This document shows, piece by piece, positions 34,701-46,576 of a DNA stretch of 64,000 nt. The stretch spans positions 4,092,001-4,156,000 of the forward strand of contig LSAX01000001.1 of the NCBI GenBank assembly GCA_001557505.1, given 5' to 3'. Source of the DNA: Reticulascus tulasneorum. Lineage: Eukaryota > Ascomycota > Sordariomycetes > Glomerellales > Reticulascaceae. Below the pieces are notes generated by a model. It worked only from the letters and a program-made list of their open reading frames with translations, had not been told where the DNA came from and did no database searches. The translations under genes were made by a program, and so were the position numbers. The stretch's first letter is position 1; every line of letters begins with the position of its first letter.

Positions 34701-37357
34701 CCAAGGTGCATGTGCCGCATTTTCCGGCACCCTGCACTGAGCCGATCTTGTCCAAGTCGTGGAAACTTGGCTCTGCAAGTACGCTAGCTATGGCTTTCTG
34801 TCGTTTGCCGTCCCAGAGCCAAACACAAACGTTCATTGGTCATGTTTGCACCCAGGCTGATGAATTGGGTGACGCTCTTGGTCACCCACAAATGCCGACC
34901 TTCTTGATTGCAACCCACAGTTTGTTCGACTTTACCGATTGCCAGAGTGGGCTGTCCAGGACACTCCTTCCCCAGGACTAGCACGAAAACTTGCATTTGA
35001 GTTCCTCGAAGAGGAGGTACGCTAGAGGCTGTACTGCTTGCTCCATTCTAGATAACAATGCTTGAAGTGTTGGGCAAAGCAGACCCCCAGATATGGCTCC
35101 GACCTTAAATTAAACTTGCACCGGGTTTAGGCAGCTAACATATAGGGGGCTCTAAGGAAGATGTGGCATTGTAGTAGCGCGACTCTTTGTATCCAAGGTA
35201 TATCTTGTCACTAACGGATATTCCCTTAAAGATCGACGTCACTCTGGAGGACCTACTGGCGCTAAGAACAGTTCTACCAATTTGAATGTTGCTAGTCTAT
35301 CGCAATATTTGATCTTCAGTCCATAATTATCAATAGGTTCTTCACGCCATGTGAAAGTTATCGACCAGGGGGTCTCTACGTCAGAAGTGCCGGCTGTCTT
35401 TAAATATCCGACGAGTCTGCAATGGTACAGAGTTGCTTTGAACCTCATGTCCACCTATAGACCCGACTATCTCGCAGTTTGATCCAACCTACGCTTGAGC
35501 CCCTAAGCAAACCCGAGTCAGGCACATCTAAGATAGCATGATTACTGCAAAGCTAGCTTTGACTAGCTAGGTAGAATTGGCCGATAACCCTTTTTTAGAG
35601 ATTGAAGTGCGCTTTATGATTCTGCCAGTCAAGTGTCGCTCCAGTCTTGAACTGCTAGTGATTTAGACCATAAAACAGGCCAGAGTTAGAAAGGTGCTCT
35701 CTCATAGTAAGTAAGTAAAGTGGATTGTAATGGGCTATGGTTGTTTCTCTAAAGGCATACGCATCACTGAAACTACGCTTACACCAAGCTTCGCAAGGTC
35801 CCTAGATGCACGCGTGTAGTTTTTCTTCGCTGTGCTACCTCAGCTCTGACGTTTTCATGCTGCTTGAATAGTAAGCTGACGTGGTTTTTAGGGTTATTGT
35901 GAGGAGAAAGTCACATACATGATGGTCTCTGTTGCGAGAAATGGAAGTTCCTGGTTTAAGTGGAAGTGGATCACCTCGGGATAAACGACGACGCCGCTCG
36001 TCACGTTCAATATAAGAAAAACCAAGTTAGAATAATAATATATAACATGATTATAACCTTTAGCTATAAGTGGCCAATAACAGATTTTGCCACACTGTCC
36101 TAACTTACAGCGTCTGTCATCTAAATTCCTCTTTTCAGCGCGCAAAATATTTTAGGAAAATCCGTCTTAGGTTTATATACCCGACGATACATTTGCCCCA
36201 TGTCAACATGACGGACTTTTGGCAGAGCAGTGGCAGACTGGGACTGTGATTATGGACCGGGTGGAGAGCTGATGGGGCAGCCAATTCCGCATTGCCTGGC
36301 AATATGATTTGACGTCTTGCGAGCAGCGTCTTGGTGAGTCTAATTTGTAAGCCTTGCAGTGTTTAGAGGCAGCTGAAATATCACTATTCCTGCAATAACC
36401 TAAGGTAAGGCAGTTAGCAGCCAGTTTCGATGGCTTCGCGTCTAACCTTGGGTAGTGTACACACGTTCCGCGGTGGTCCCACCCCTCACTGCGAAAGTCT
36501 TTCTTTCTCACACCTCTACAATCCAAACTGAAGCACGTTGACTCTGTGGTTGGGTACATATACAGGATGTTGGGTCCAGTTGACAAGATGGAGACACTCT
36601 AGACTCATTTCGCAGCCCCCCTGTGTTTACGAAATGCGTATTGGGAGCTAAAGCTACTGCCGCCCGAACGATGAGCCTTTTGCTCAACGTGAGACCAAAC
36701 ATCCTCAGACAAACATCTCAAATAACCTAAACTGACCCAGACCCCAGACCGTGGCTTCGTGTTCAGTGTACTCATCGCCTGGCACCCTCATGTTAACTTG
36801 TGATATTATGAAAATGTTATGCAGGCAATTGAAAAGAAACGATTTTGTTTGTGAAGGAAGCTCGGGGTAAGTTATTCAGCGTTTCCCTATCCTCAATTAC
36901 CATGAATCATACGAGAGCTATCATGGGCGACATGCGAATGGAAAGAGGATTATTATGCGTCTCAGGCTTACCTAATCGTAAGCCATTCGTCATCACCGCC
37001 TACGTACCTAAATACCTACTTTAGGCAGGTAATGTCACGGGTACATGTAGTGTATGGGTGCAGTCTAGCTGCACCTGAGGGGATCTACGATAATCGTCGT
37101 AAGCAGTTCATCATTCTCAAGTCCTAATTATCGTCTCCACTGAGAGAAACTCGTAGCCAGATTGTGGAGCGAGATGTTCCGTCTCGTTGGGGATATATAC
37201 TCGACAGGAACATACGTTCTTTATATCCATGTCCCATCGATACAGTACTAGATTGGCAAAAAGATCTGGGGCGGCCTGTTATCTTGAACGTCAAGAGACT
37301 TGCTTGCAGGAACATAGCTTGAAAAAGACTAAACCATATCATCATCGCCTAGCAAGA
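31715..37357. other. Gene-poor stretch (5.6 kb), no supported gene
   Basis: The first 700 bases are purine/pyrimidine-biased, with a GA repeat near 32370-32391, and probably form the 5' leader and promoter of the serine-rich gene. Short tandem repeats occur at 32739-32760 (AAGCTTCC units) and 33451-33498 (GCATCT and CCCATCTCTC units). Around 35980-36180 the sequence is AT-rich. Many short frames, none convincing. Confidence 0.4.
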
Positions 37358-38788
37358 ATGTCGGGCACAAGTTTCTTTGATGAGCTCGCCGATCACTTTT
37401 CGCTTCAACGGGAGCCGCCAATCAGCCCAAATGAGTTCATAACCTCGCTTGGTGCACCGTCAGTCTCGATTGCTGTTCTGGATCACGGCGACATTGAGGC
37501 GCGCTGTTTTTCGACTATCGGCGACGACACAAACACCCGCTTCCAGGCATGCAGCATCTCCAAGCCGGTCACAGGCATGGCGTTTATGAGGCTAGTCGAC
37601 CAGGGCAAAGTGAAAGTAGAAGACAAGATTGCGGGTTTCCTACCTGATAGCATCGTCCATGCGTTAGGAACCCCCGCCTATGTGCAAGAGATCACGTTTG
37701 GGCACCTCTTGAGCCACACGGCGGGGCTGACAACCACTGGATTCGATGGTTACAGCAGCAGTGCGCACCCAACTGCGGAGGAAGTCATCATTGGGAACAA
37801 ACCCGTCAATTCTGTTCCTGTCAAGCTGGTTGGAATGCCGGGTAAACAGTATTCCTATTCAGGAGGAGGCTTCACTTTGTTGCAAATCGCCTTGGAGAGA
37901 ATAGCATCTAAGCCGTTTGCGCAATTGATGCAAGACTGTGTTTTAGGACCTCTAGGGATGAAAAGCTCTAGCTACGGTGTGCTGCAGGACACGACCAACT
38001 TGTCGATGCCGTATTCAAATAGTGTAACGCCATGTCCTCATTGGAATTACTTCCCCGAACTTGCCGCAGCAGGTCTTTGGACTACCCCTAGCGATTTACT
38101 AAAAGTTATATATGCTGTCCAGACGTCACTAGAGGGAAGAGAAGGACAAGATACATTCTTGAGGCCGGCAACAGCGAAGCTGATGCTCACCGAGATACAG
38201 TCTGGCATGGCATTGTCATGGGCGGCACCGAAGTCTCCAGGATCCTACTTCGGTCACACGGGTTCCAATGATCCAGGGTATAGATGTGTTGTCATGGGAA
38301 TTGCAGAACTCGTCGGAAACAAGGACAGCACAGTACTCCCGAGCAGCGGGTGCGGTATAGCTGTCATGACAAATGCAGCAAGTGGCATTCTGCCCGCGTT
38401 TGCCGCCGTGCAGTCAATCAATTTCTTGAAGAACTGGTCTAAGGGGAGTACGATTAGTCCGAGTATTCCATTTGTCACCCCTCTCAAGTTGGTCAACTTG
38501 GGAATAAGTGACGAGTGGCAAGCGTGGAAAGGGGAGTGGGCAGAGGGTTGGACCATCGAAGCGGGGGATGATGGAAAACCTTGGGCTCGCTGGCGGGAAC
38601 TCGAGGCTATCAAATTGGTGCCGGCCGCCGTATGTTCAAAGAATAGTGCGGAAGGTGAATCCATCGATTTAGTTCTGGATGGTGTGCACGCCATGATGAG
38701 GCTCACCTGGAATGACGGAGAGCGCGGGATTGAGCATTGGGACGGCCTGACTTTCGAGATCACTAAACTGTGTCGTGCTGGCGAATAG
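37358..38788 (+). CDS. Serine beta-lactamase-fold hydrolase (class C/esterase type, 476 aa)
   Basis: Single exon. The frame opens upstream at 37187, but the ATG at 37358 ('MSGTSFFDELADHF') is preferred because the extra 57 residues look non-coding. The family signatures are in order. The catalytic S-x-x-K is 'SISK' (Ser66, Lys69), in 'FQACSISKPVTGMAF'. 'HLLSHTAGL' lies at 116-124. The tyrosine motif is in 'YSYSGGGF' (Tyr165/167, with Gly in place of the usual Asn). 'GHTG' near residue 300 takes the KTG position. Fungal members are esterases, transesterases such as LovD, peptidases or lactonases; true antibiotic resistance is rare. There is no signal peptide, so the enzyme is probably cytosolic. 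It is convergent with the TauD-type dioxygenase (385 bp between stop codons). Substrate unknown. Confidence 0.9.
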   Translation: MSGTSFFDELADHFSLQREPPISPNEFITSLGAPSVSIAVLDHGDIEARCFSTIGDDTNTRFQACSISKPVTGMAFMRLVDQGKVKVEDKIAGFLPDSIVHALGTPAYVQEITFGHLLSHTAGLTTTGFDGYSSSAHPTAEEVIIGNKPVNSVPVKLVGMPGKQYSYSGGGFTLLQIALERIASKPFAQLMQDCVLGPLGMKSSSYGVLQDTTNLSMPYSNSVTPCPHWNYFPELAAAGLWTTPSDLLKVIYAVQTSLEGREGQDTFLRPATAKLMLTEIQSGMALSWAAPKSPGSYFGHTGSNDPGYRCVVMGIAELVGNKDSTVLPSSGCGIAVMTNAASGILPAFAAVQSINFLKNWSKGSTISPSIPFVTPLKLVNLGISDEWQAWKGEWAEGWTIEAGDDGKPWARWRELEAIKLVPAAVCSKNSAEGESIDLVLDGVHAMMRLTWNDGERGIEHWDGLTFEITKLCRAGE

Positions 38789-39173
38789 TTAGGCAAGAAC
38801 AAGCACTTATGGTTAGTGTGATGTTCGGGTATTAACATAAGTTATTTTGCTTACCATCAAGCCGGAAGAATCATCGCAGAGCCTTGATTTCAGCGTTCTA
38901 CTCCAATTGGATGGTACCAGCTGTAGATTTTGACCGCAACCTTAGGCATTACCTTGGCCTTTCAGACTTCTACAAGAAATAACCCGCATTGTCCATCGGT
39001 ATTCACTCTGAGTGCCTCGATTCTTGGTGAGTGGAAAGACACTGCTTCTTTCGAATCAATTCATGATTTGGGATATAACCCTGATAGATTGTTATGTAAC
39101 CTATATACTGAAGGTAGTCCAAACTATACAGAAGCGTGCGTTTACACAACGTGCACACATAGGGACGGATGCT
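38789..39173. other. Convergent 3' region, no gene seen
   Basis: Short gap between the stop codons of the beta-lactamase-fold gene and the dioxygenase gene. Only short frames. Confidence 0.5.
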
Positions 39174-40520
39174 TTAAGCACCAGCAGCCGCACGGCGCTC
39201 GGCCGCAAGCCCGTCCCGTCGGCTTGTGCTCTGTGGGTCGAAATACGGCCTCTCTCCCAGACTGACCGCCCTTGAGCCTCGCCGTTCACCGAGTCCCTCC
39301 TCAAAATTGTAGTCTGGGGTAGCAGCATGGTACACGCTGCGATTGTCCCAGATCGCAACATCATTGACGTTGTTCCACTTGAACCTGACTTGAAGGTCAT
39401 GGTTCTCGACGATCAGCTGCACAAACCAGTCCAGGAAGTGTTTTGACTCCTGCTCGCTGAGCCCATGGATCTTTTGCACGTGGTGTCCGACCGCAAAGAC
39501 GGATTTCCATCCTGTGACGGGATTTGTGCGAATAACGGGGTGGATAGCCTCAAGGGCTTCTCCCACGTTCTCCGGGGCACCGCGCGATTCGGCCCAGATC
39601 TTGAAATTCAGCCTCTCGGCTGCCTTGTTGAAGAGTGGTTGTGCGTAGTACGCAGTCAAGCCGTCGAGGAAGTGCTGGAGTGTTGGTGAAATGCGGTCAT
39701 AGAGTTCGTAGCCCGAGGCCCAAAGTGTATCTGTTGGTGGAAGAAACGTTAGCAAAGGCAAAGATGACTCGGCCCGACAAAGTCGAGACTAAGGGTGGTG
39801 AATAAGTACCTCCTCCAGTCTTGGGCAGCTCCGTGAGCCTCAGTAGCGCATAGTCGCTCGGGATAGGCTCGAACGTAATATCCGAGTGCCATTGTTGCTT
39901 TCCGCTCTGCCGGCGCGCACCTGCCGCAACATCGGCGTATCGGTCCGCATACAGTCTCTTCTCCTGCTGGGAGGAAATGACACTGATTTCATCGTCCTTG
40001 CCACCGTGCTCCCGACCGGCGTTATTGATGGGATGGATGTGCAGTTTCGATGTTTCTGGCTTGCCAGAAAGCTCACCGAGCCGTTGTACTAGCTCCTTCT
40101 GGAGCTCGTCTGTCAAACCGTCTTGCTTTCGGAAGTAGACGACACCACGCTGGGAGACTGAGAACAGAAGGTCAGTACAGGCATACGAAAGTTTCATTTT
40201 CTAGGGAATAGCGTCTTACTTGTGATAGCAAGATCGCGGAGAATCTCATCAGAGTTCGGTGCTCGAAGCCATTGTTCCAGGTTCACATCGGCGAACTCGC
40301 GGCCAATGACCGGCGTGACGTCGAATGACGAGAACTGGTCTAGCGCACCGCTGAGCTTCAGGGGCTCCTGGTGGCCAGTCTTCAGCTCGGGGAGTTCGTA
40401 TGGAGATTGAACAGCTGATCCTTTGTCATTCTGTGGAGCTGCATCGTGCTTGGTAGGCAGAACCTTCTGGACGACGTGCTCATCAACCTTCTGCGCAATT
40501 TCGGTTGCTGAAGGAGCCAT
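39174..40520 (-). CDS. TauD/TfdA-type Fe(II)/2-oxoglutarate dioxygenase (3 exons, 401 aa)
   Basis: Exons are 40520-40220, 40157-39810 and 39730-39174, with introns of 62 and 79 nt (GTAAGA/TCTCAG and GTACTT/AACAG). The joined frame is 1206 nt. After a 70-residue variable N-terminus comes 'LAITISQRGVVYFRKQ', the typical TauD start. The iron-binding H-x-D lies in 'QQWHSDITFEP' (about His191, Asp193). The distal His lies in 'SVYHAATPDY' (about 351), and the 2-oxoglutarate-binding Arg in 'GSRAVSLGERPYF' (about 372). Fungal relatives of this length are used for sulfonate or taurine sulfur scavenging and also in secondary metabolism. A TATA box stands about 100 bp upstream of the start. Start chosen: 'MAPSATEI', preferred over an ATG 8 codons upstream. 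Confidence 0.93.
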
Positions 40521-41776
40521 GTTTGTTGATGTAAAAGGTATCAATAGTATACAGATGGGTTGATTGGTGACAGGGATCTTCTAAACTGGCTCGAATCTTG
40601 CGAGGGCCTCAAGCTGGTATTTATATAGCTCCCATTCAGCTCCCAAGATAACGAATTGCCGAACCCAAGTCGGCCGCTCGGTGCCGATACGGGACCTTGG
40701 AAATTGTGCATCATTGCGTGAACTCTGCGCATCGAGCGTGATCTTTGATTGTCACGTCTTCTGATCAGATGCTATTGGACATCAGCTATCCTTTGCTCGA
40801 AACCAATCCACACGCCCCTGTTTGAATTGGGAGTGTATGGGTGGTATGCGAAGACCCAGTGAGAGGTTCAGGTTAGACTGCAGTCTTCTGAGCGAGAGAA
40901 ATCGCAGGGTTTGGTAGGGCAGCAGATGGTGAAAGACGGGCAGAATATGACGAGAACGTTAGTTCGGGGAATAGGCCGCTGCCATAGGTTAATGGATCTG
41001 ACGCCATCTTGGCCGAAATCACATATCCCCCGCGAAACCCGCAGTATCCGGCCCCACTTCCTCGGGTCGCCGACGAACGTCGCTACAAATAATGCTCTCC
41101 GATCGCCGGAGGGGTGCCAATATACAATTTAGCAGTCAAGAAGGGAGTAGGCAATCTGGCATGGGGTTAGGAGATAAGGGATTTAAACGTAACGGCTGGC
41201 TAGCTATGTATAATGCATTGTGGTCTGGTGTGTCGTTGAACCATCGTGACTGTTAGCTGTGATACCAAGGATATCCTACTCTAGTGCAAACAGGATCATT
41301 ATCTGACAGGTTCACATATAGGGTTGGTCAGCTCTCTACAGATTGCACATCAGGCCGGATTGTTCAGCATAGAAGCTACGAACTGCACTTTCATACTTCA
41401 CCTAATATTGAAATCCTAGTGGATCACGAAATGTAGTCCAACCAAAATCATAATACTACAGGTGATCATACCTCGGGAACCTTCATTAAACTTACTCATG
41501 TGGCTTGGTGGTGCAGACAAGAATGCCTGTTCGGTATTATTACTAACAGGCATTCCGAAGCATGAGATATATTTGGGTTTTGTTCCTGAATTTTGAAAAA
41601 TAGATGAGATGCCAAGGCTGTGGTTCTCAAGCCGTTCCGGGGATGTAGCATTCACGAATGTCACCAACGCCTAACCTGCCGCACCCTACATGTTTTTGTC
41701 TACTACTGATACACATACAATGGAATGGCCATATCAAGTTATCCATGGTATCGGGATGCAACCATGGTAATCCAAC
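40521..41776. other. Upstream region of the dioxygenase gene, no gene seen
   Basis: Contains the dioxygenase promoter and the 3' region of the NLR gene. Frames here are short and without recognisable content. Confidence 0.5.
40618..40627 (-). promoter_or_regulatory. TATA box of the dioxygenase gene
   Basis: Minus-strand TATATAAATA lies about 100 bp before the start codon at 40520, a normal distance in moulds. Confidence 0.5.
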
Positions 41777-44700
41777 TCATCCCGCCCAGTAATTTTGAGC
41801 CACCGGACACTCGGGTTGAAGCACACAATATTCTTCGCGGCGCCTGCTGCCGACGATTGGGGACGTCTCTGCACTCGTATTCTCTTCGGTCGGCTTATCT
41901 TGATGATTTTCAGGGACATAGTCCCGCAGCAAGTGGACGACCTCCTTCCATCGATAGTCCTTCCTTGCCTTTAACTCTGCGACACTCAGAGCCGATTCGC
42001 CGTTATCATCTGTTTCGCACGGGTTCGCGTTGCCCTTAGTGAGCAGCAGCCTCGCGAAAGACATAGCGCAAATGTGGGAGGGGTGGAATATGGCGCACAT
42101 CAAAACAGTGCGTCCGAGACCGTCTTTTGTGTTGCCGTCCAATACTTTAGTCTTCAACATTGATTCCACAAAACTGAGTGGAGTAAACCCATACAACCCA
42201 CAGCTATTGACTAGTGTATGGAGCGGCGTACTCCAGCCCTTTGACCACACCTGCTTTGCTTGGAGGGCCTGGAGCAACATCTTCAGGATACGATCCCGGC
42301 TATTTTTGACAGCCGCATATGCTGGGCAGTTGTGGGCATCGTTGGGGTTGAATATTCTCACACGCCCTGTTTCTAGTAAAGTATGGACGATCTGCTCGTG
42401 GCCGAGTCCCACAGCTTCGACTATTGGCGTCGGGCGAGGGAACTGTGACCCTGAATCATCTGCAGTGTCCGGCTCCACCTCTCCGGCATCTAAAACTGCC
42501 TTGACGACGTCCGCATATCCGTTTCTCACCGCAAACCCAAATACACGCTGGCTCTCAGACTTCCGGATGCGCTGATCCGTGATTTGGTTAAGCAGCGGCA
42601 CTATCCCAACCCGATAATGAAGCAGCGGGCACTTTCTGGTTAACCGGTCTGCGTAGAACAATCGGGAAACCGGATATGGTTCAGCATTGGGAAGCGTTTC
42701 TTTACACTTGTCGAGCAAAAATATGATAAGGTCCATGTCATATTCGGGGTGTAGTTGAGACAAAAGACTCGTCTGCTTTCGGAAAACCATGCCATCCTTC
42801 CAGAACCTAAAGTCCCGCCCCAATGCGCTCGAATTTGACTCGGAATACCCCTGGCAGATTACATCGATTGTCGCAGCACAATCGACGATAATGCCCAGGC
42901 CAGAACAACTCATGCCAATCTCGAGGAATACCCTAAGGGCGTTACGACTCCCGGTAGCGATGGAAGCCAGCAGCGGTGGGCCGTACCGATCATATTGTAT
43001 GGCCAGGTATGATGTGTTAGATGGGTGGATACGAATGAGGTTTGCAGCGTCATACTCCGCCAGCACGTACAAGAAGCTTGAGGCTGACGAGTGCTGGCGA
43101 ATTGGGTATTGCTCAAGCATGTTGTCAAGTTGGATCCAGCGAGAGAGGGGGAAGGCACGGAGAAATTCTTGCTGGTCAATCCCGGCTCCCTGTGCTTCGT
43201 CTGCGTGATGGAAGACCCTACGCAAGGCGTACTTCAAGAACGGAAACTTCTGCGCGACCGCTTTTCGGAGGCTTGCCGCTTCGGACGTGGTTGCCCCTGG
43301 TAGCGGCTGTAGCGTGTCTCGAATGCCGAGGTGATTGAACACATCGGTGTTGATATAGTTGAGACAGCACCGCTTTAGCTGATCCTGGCTCTTTCCTTGA
43401 AAGTCCTTCCCCGATCCCGACCAGATATCTCGGAGTCCCTGTTCCTTGATCAAAAAGTCTCGGACCGACTCGTGTATGTACTGGACAATTCTATTCTTGG
43501 TCTTTGTGACCTCGACCAATCCTTTGGAAGAGCTGAGAATGAACCTTTCAATATCTCGATTCGAAATTTTATCTGCAGTCCAGTTTTCCAGGATGTCAGG
43601 TTGACTCCCTGAAAGGATCGCAAAATAGAGTTCTTCGGGCTTTAAGGGTGCCTTCGCGAACAGTACCCACTGTATGCACAGAATGAGCCTGTCTCGGTTG
43701 CGCTCGTCCCGGGTCAAGATGTCACGGAAAAGCTCATGGAGCTCGGCCGGAATAGCACGCAGCTTCTGTTGAAGGCTATGAATATTTCCGTCGTCGTACT
43801 CTTTGTTGAGGATGTTCACGACGAGGATGACCCACATAAATACGCCTGATGACTTCTCCTGCAGCTCGGCGCGAATCGTCTCGGCAAGTGCAGAGCCTTC
43901 GATCTTAAGTTCAGTGTTGACGAAGTTGGCGATGTCCTCGCTGTGCCCATCTTGGCCTTCCAAAGTAACTCCCAAGCCTCGCACGAGCGTGATGTGCGGG
44001 TAGTGTCTGCTCGAAAAGCAGATTTGAAGCCGTGCTCTAGCGGAGACGCAAAGATCACCTAGATACTCGAAGTACGACACCATATCACGCACTTCCCGTT
44101 CGTCGCATTCGTCTAGCGCGTCTATAAAGCACACTATGGGTCGCTTTTTTGACATCTGGACGGCCTGGCTGAACAGCTCCTTTAGAGCCTCCGCACTCCA
44201 TTGACGGTCCCTCACGGGTAGACTAAGGGAATTGAAACCGCAACGGATCGCTGGAATCTCTTCTAGCAGCTGAAGAATCAAAGACCTGAACATGCCTATG
44301 GTGGACTTTTCTAGTAGGCTTCCACGAGCATTGAAGAAGAAGGACACGACAGTGGTCTCACTCATCGTTCGGCGTGCGTTGGTAAAGGCATATTTCATGA
44401 GCGTTGATTTTCCCGTGCCAGGTTTGCCCCGAATCCATAAGAACCCGTTATGCTCTTCCGACTTTGATACATCAAGCCAGTCCCGGTACTCTGGCGTCTC
44501 CGACAGCCATTTGCACGTTTTCGCATGAGCTATCCTGATATTGTCGTGGCGGAACTCTATCTCTTCGAACCGCAGGAGATCCATGAGTCGTTCGGCAGTC
44601 TTCCCGGCGAGAGAGGCATCCGTCTCCACTGTGGCCCGTGGCCTTCCTGTTCGGTTGGTAATGGAAGCCGCAATTCTCTGTAGGGCACTCGCTACCTTTT

Positions 44701-45622
44701 TGTACTCGACATCCAGGGAGCCGGTGAAACGACACATGCCCATATGATCTCTCTCGATGTGTTCCGTCGTCTCGACTGTGGGGAGGTTGAGATACGAGGA
44801 TGTATCCTCAACAATCTTTCGGCCGCCGAGGGCCTTCACGCCGAGCTGCTCCTGGAAGGAGTGTATTACCCATCCTTGCTTGTGGGCCATTGTGGGAAAC
44901 TCATCCCTCAGCTCCCGGAGGCGTTCCGACGACGGCAGTAAGGTGTCCACGATCTTGTCGTTGGCCGAGAACCCGATCGCCTTGACCATTCTTTCGGCAC
45001 AGCGCAGCATGAACCCGCGAGGGTCAGACCCACCGTGGGGGGTGCCGAAGAACATAATGCCCGCGGTCGACTCGAAGACATGGTGGAGGTAGGCTTGCCC
45101 CAGCTGGCAGCCACTTGACCTACGCAGCATCTCTTTGACAACAATACCGCCGAGACTGTGCACAATAAACAACAGGGGCCTCAAAGGGTCCTCGCGACGC
45201 TGGGATTCCAGAGCTAGGAGAAGATCCCAGGCGATGTCGTAGACGGTGCTCAGGCTGGCCGGTTTTCCGATCCAGTGCCTGATGTGAGTATCGTAGCCGA
45301 AAGTCATGGCTCTTGCGTTTGGGATTGTCTGTGGAATGAGGTCCCGGGGCCAGTAGACTGCGCGGGACGATTGACCGAAGACATTCAGTCTGCGCGACTT
45401 GTGAGGCGGTGTATCACCATCCTCCGCACCTCTGGCGCTATCTGAAGGCGTGTCCCCATGCTTGTGGGCCCATGTCCGTTCTGGATGCCCAGTGAATCCG
45501 TGTACAAATACGATACTAGGGATTTCTCAGCAAGATTATCAAGTTTAGAGTTAAAGTACGTACTCTAGATTTGCCTCTAGTGTTGGGAACACCGTCAGGC
45601 CGGTGCTTTTTATGTCGACCAT
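41777..45622 (-). CDS. NLR-type protein: alpha/beta hydrolase - NACHT - ankyrin-like (2 exons, 1265 aa)
   Basis: Exon 1 is 45622-45564 and exon 2 is 45515-41777, with a 48-nt intron (GTACGT/CCCTAG). The joined frame is 3798 nt. Residues about 20-280 form a SesB-like alpha/beta hydrolase: oxyanion region 'IVFVHGFTGHP' spanning the splice, nucleophile elbow 'VHSLGG' (Ser about 140), 'GTPHGG', and a likely catalytic His in 'ERDHMGM' (about 277). The NACHT P-loop 'GKPGTGKST' lies near 383, Walker B 'VCFIDALDECD' near 483 and a sensor-like 'FSSRHYP' near 525. The C-terminal 250 residues hold degenerate ankyrin-type repeats ('TPIVEAVGLGHEQIVHTLL', 'TPLHTLVN', 'GRTVLMCAIFHP'). Such fungal proteins act as intracellular sensors; the N-terminal hydrolase is the presumed effector. 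Key catalytic and nucleotide-binding residues are present. What it senses is unknown. Confidence 0.92.
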
Positions 45623-46576
45623 CGGAGACCCAACAACATGACTAAAGGGATTTCAGTAGCCGCAAATTCCGAGTAATTCTGCGAGTCGCTAAACAAAGAA
45701 CAAAGGGAAAAACTGGCAATATTTGCATCAGAAGTGCTGATGAAAGGGAGGGGCAAAGAAAAGAAAGAAAGGGAGAAAGAAAGATGGAAAGCAGGGAATT
45801 GGAGGTGCCGCTGTCGCAAGGCTGCCTCACGTGGTGGTGGCTGAGCGGGCAACTGACGGGAAGTCATCGTTCATATTCACAGCCACACCAGCCAGGTGGT
45901 GGGTGTAGGGGGGTGCCCTAAAATGCGCTTGGTTTTCGTGCGTCCTCTGGTCTCGACCAAATCTGCGGCTGATGCTTGGCAAGATACTGAATCTCCTCGT
46001 TGTGAGAAGTATCGCGACAAACTCCGTTTTCTCCAGTGAAAGGGACCAATTTGCTGCCCAGCCCGCTACTCCCAACTGCGGCAATACCAACTAACTAATT
46101 ACCAAGTAATTTGATGTACTCTTCGTTAATTAGATATCTTCCGTCTAGCCGGCTGAACGTGTAGGTATACAACCATGGGAAGCCCAATCGAGCGTCCCAT
46201 TCTGGGCTGAAACCTGGACTGTTGGCAGACCTCTGACACCCGCATCCTCTTCTGGGGGGCACGCCAATGGACGACACACTTATGCCACCTGTAGTTATCT
46301 AGATGGGCAGTCACAGTGACTCCATCCATGAACAGTTTGTTGTGATTTACTGATCAAGATCCATGACCTACGCGGCTCAATCAACATTCTCAGTGGTCGC
46401 ACACAGATCGTCCAGTTCAAGCCGTCGAATTGTCTATCTACCTAGGAAGTTTTAGCATGTTCACACAAGATGCTGTGTAAATAGCTCCTTCAAGAGACAA
46501 CGCCGTTGCGCCTTCCAACTCCAGATATAACCAAGTTCTCCGGGATTATAGGGCCAAATTATCACTCACTCGGCTG
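45623..46576. other. Intergenic, NLR promoter region
   Basis: Upstream of the NLR start and downstream of the OTU-like stop, both genes on the minus strand. Only short frames. A minus frame at 45610-45867 overlaps the NLR start in another phase and is not supported. Confidence 0.5.
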
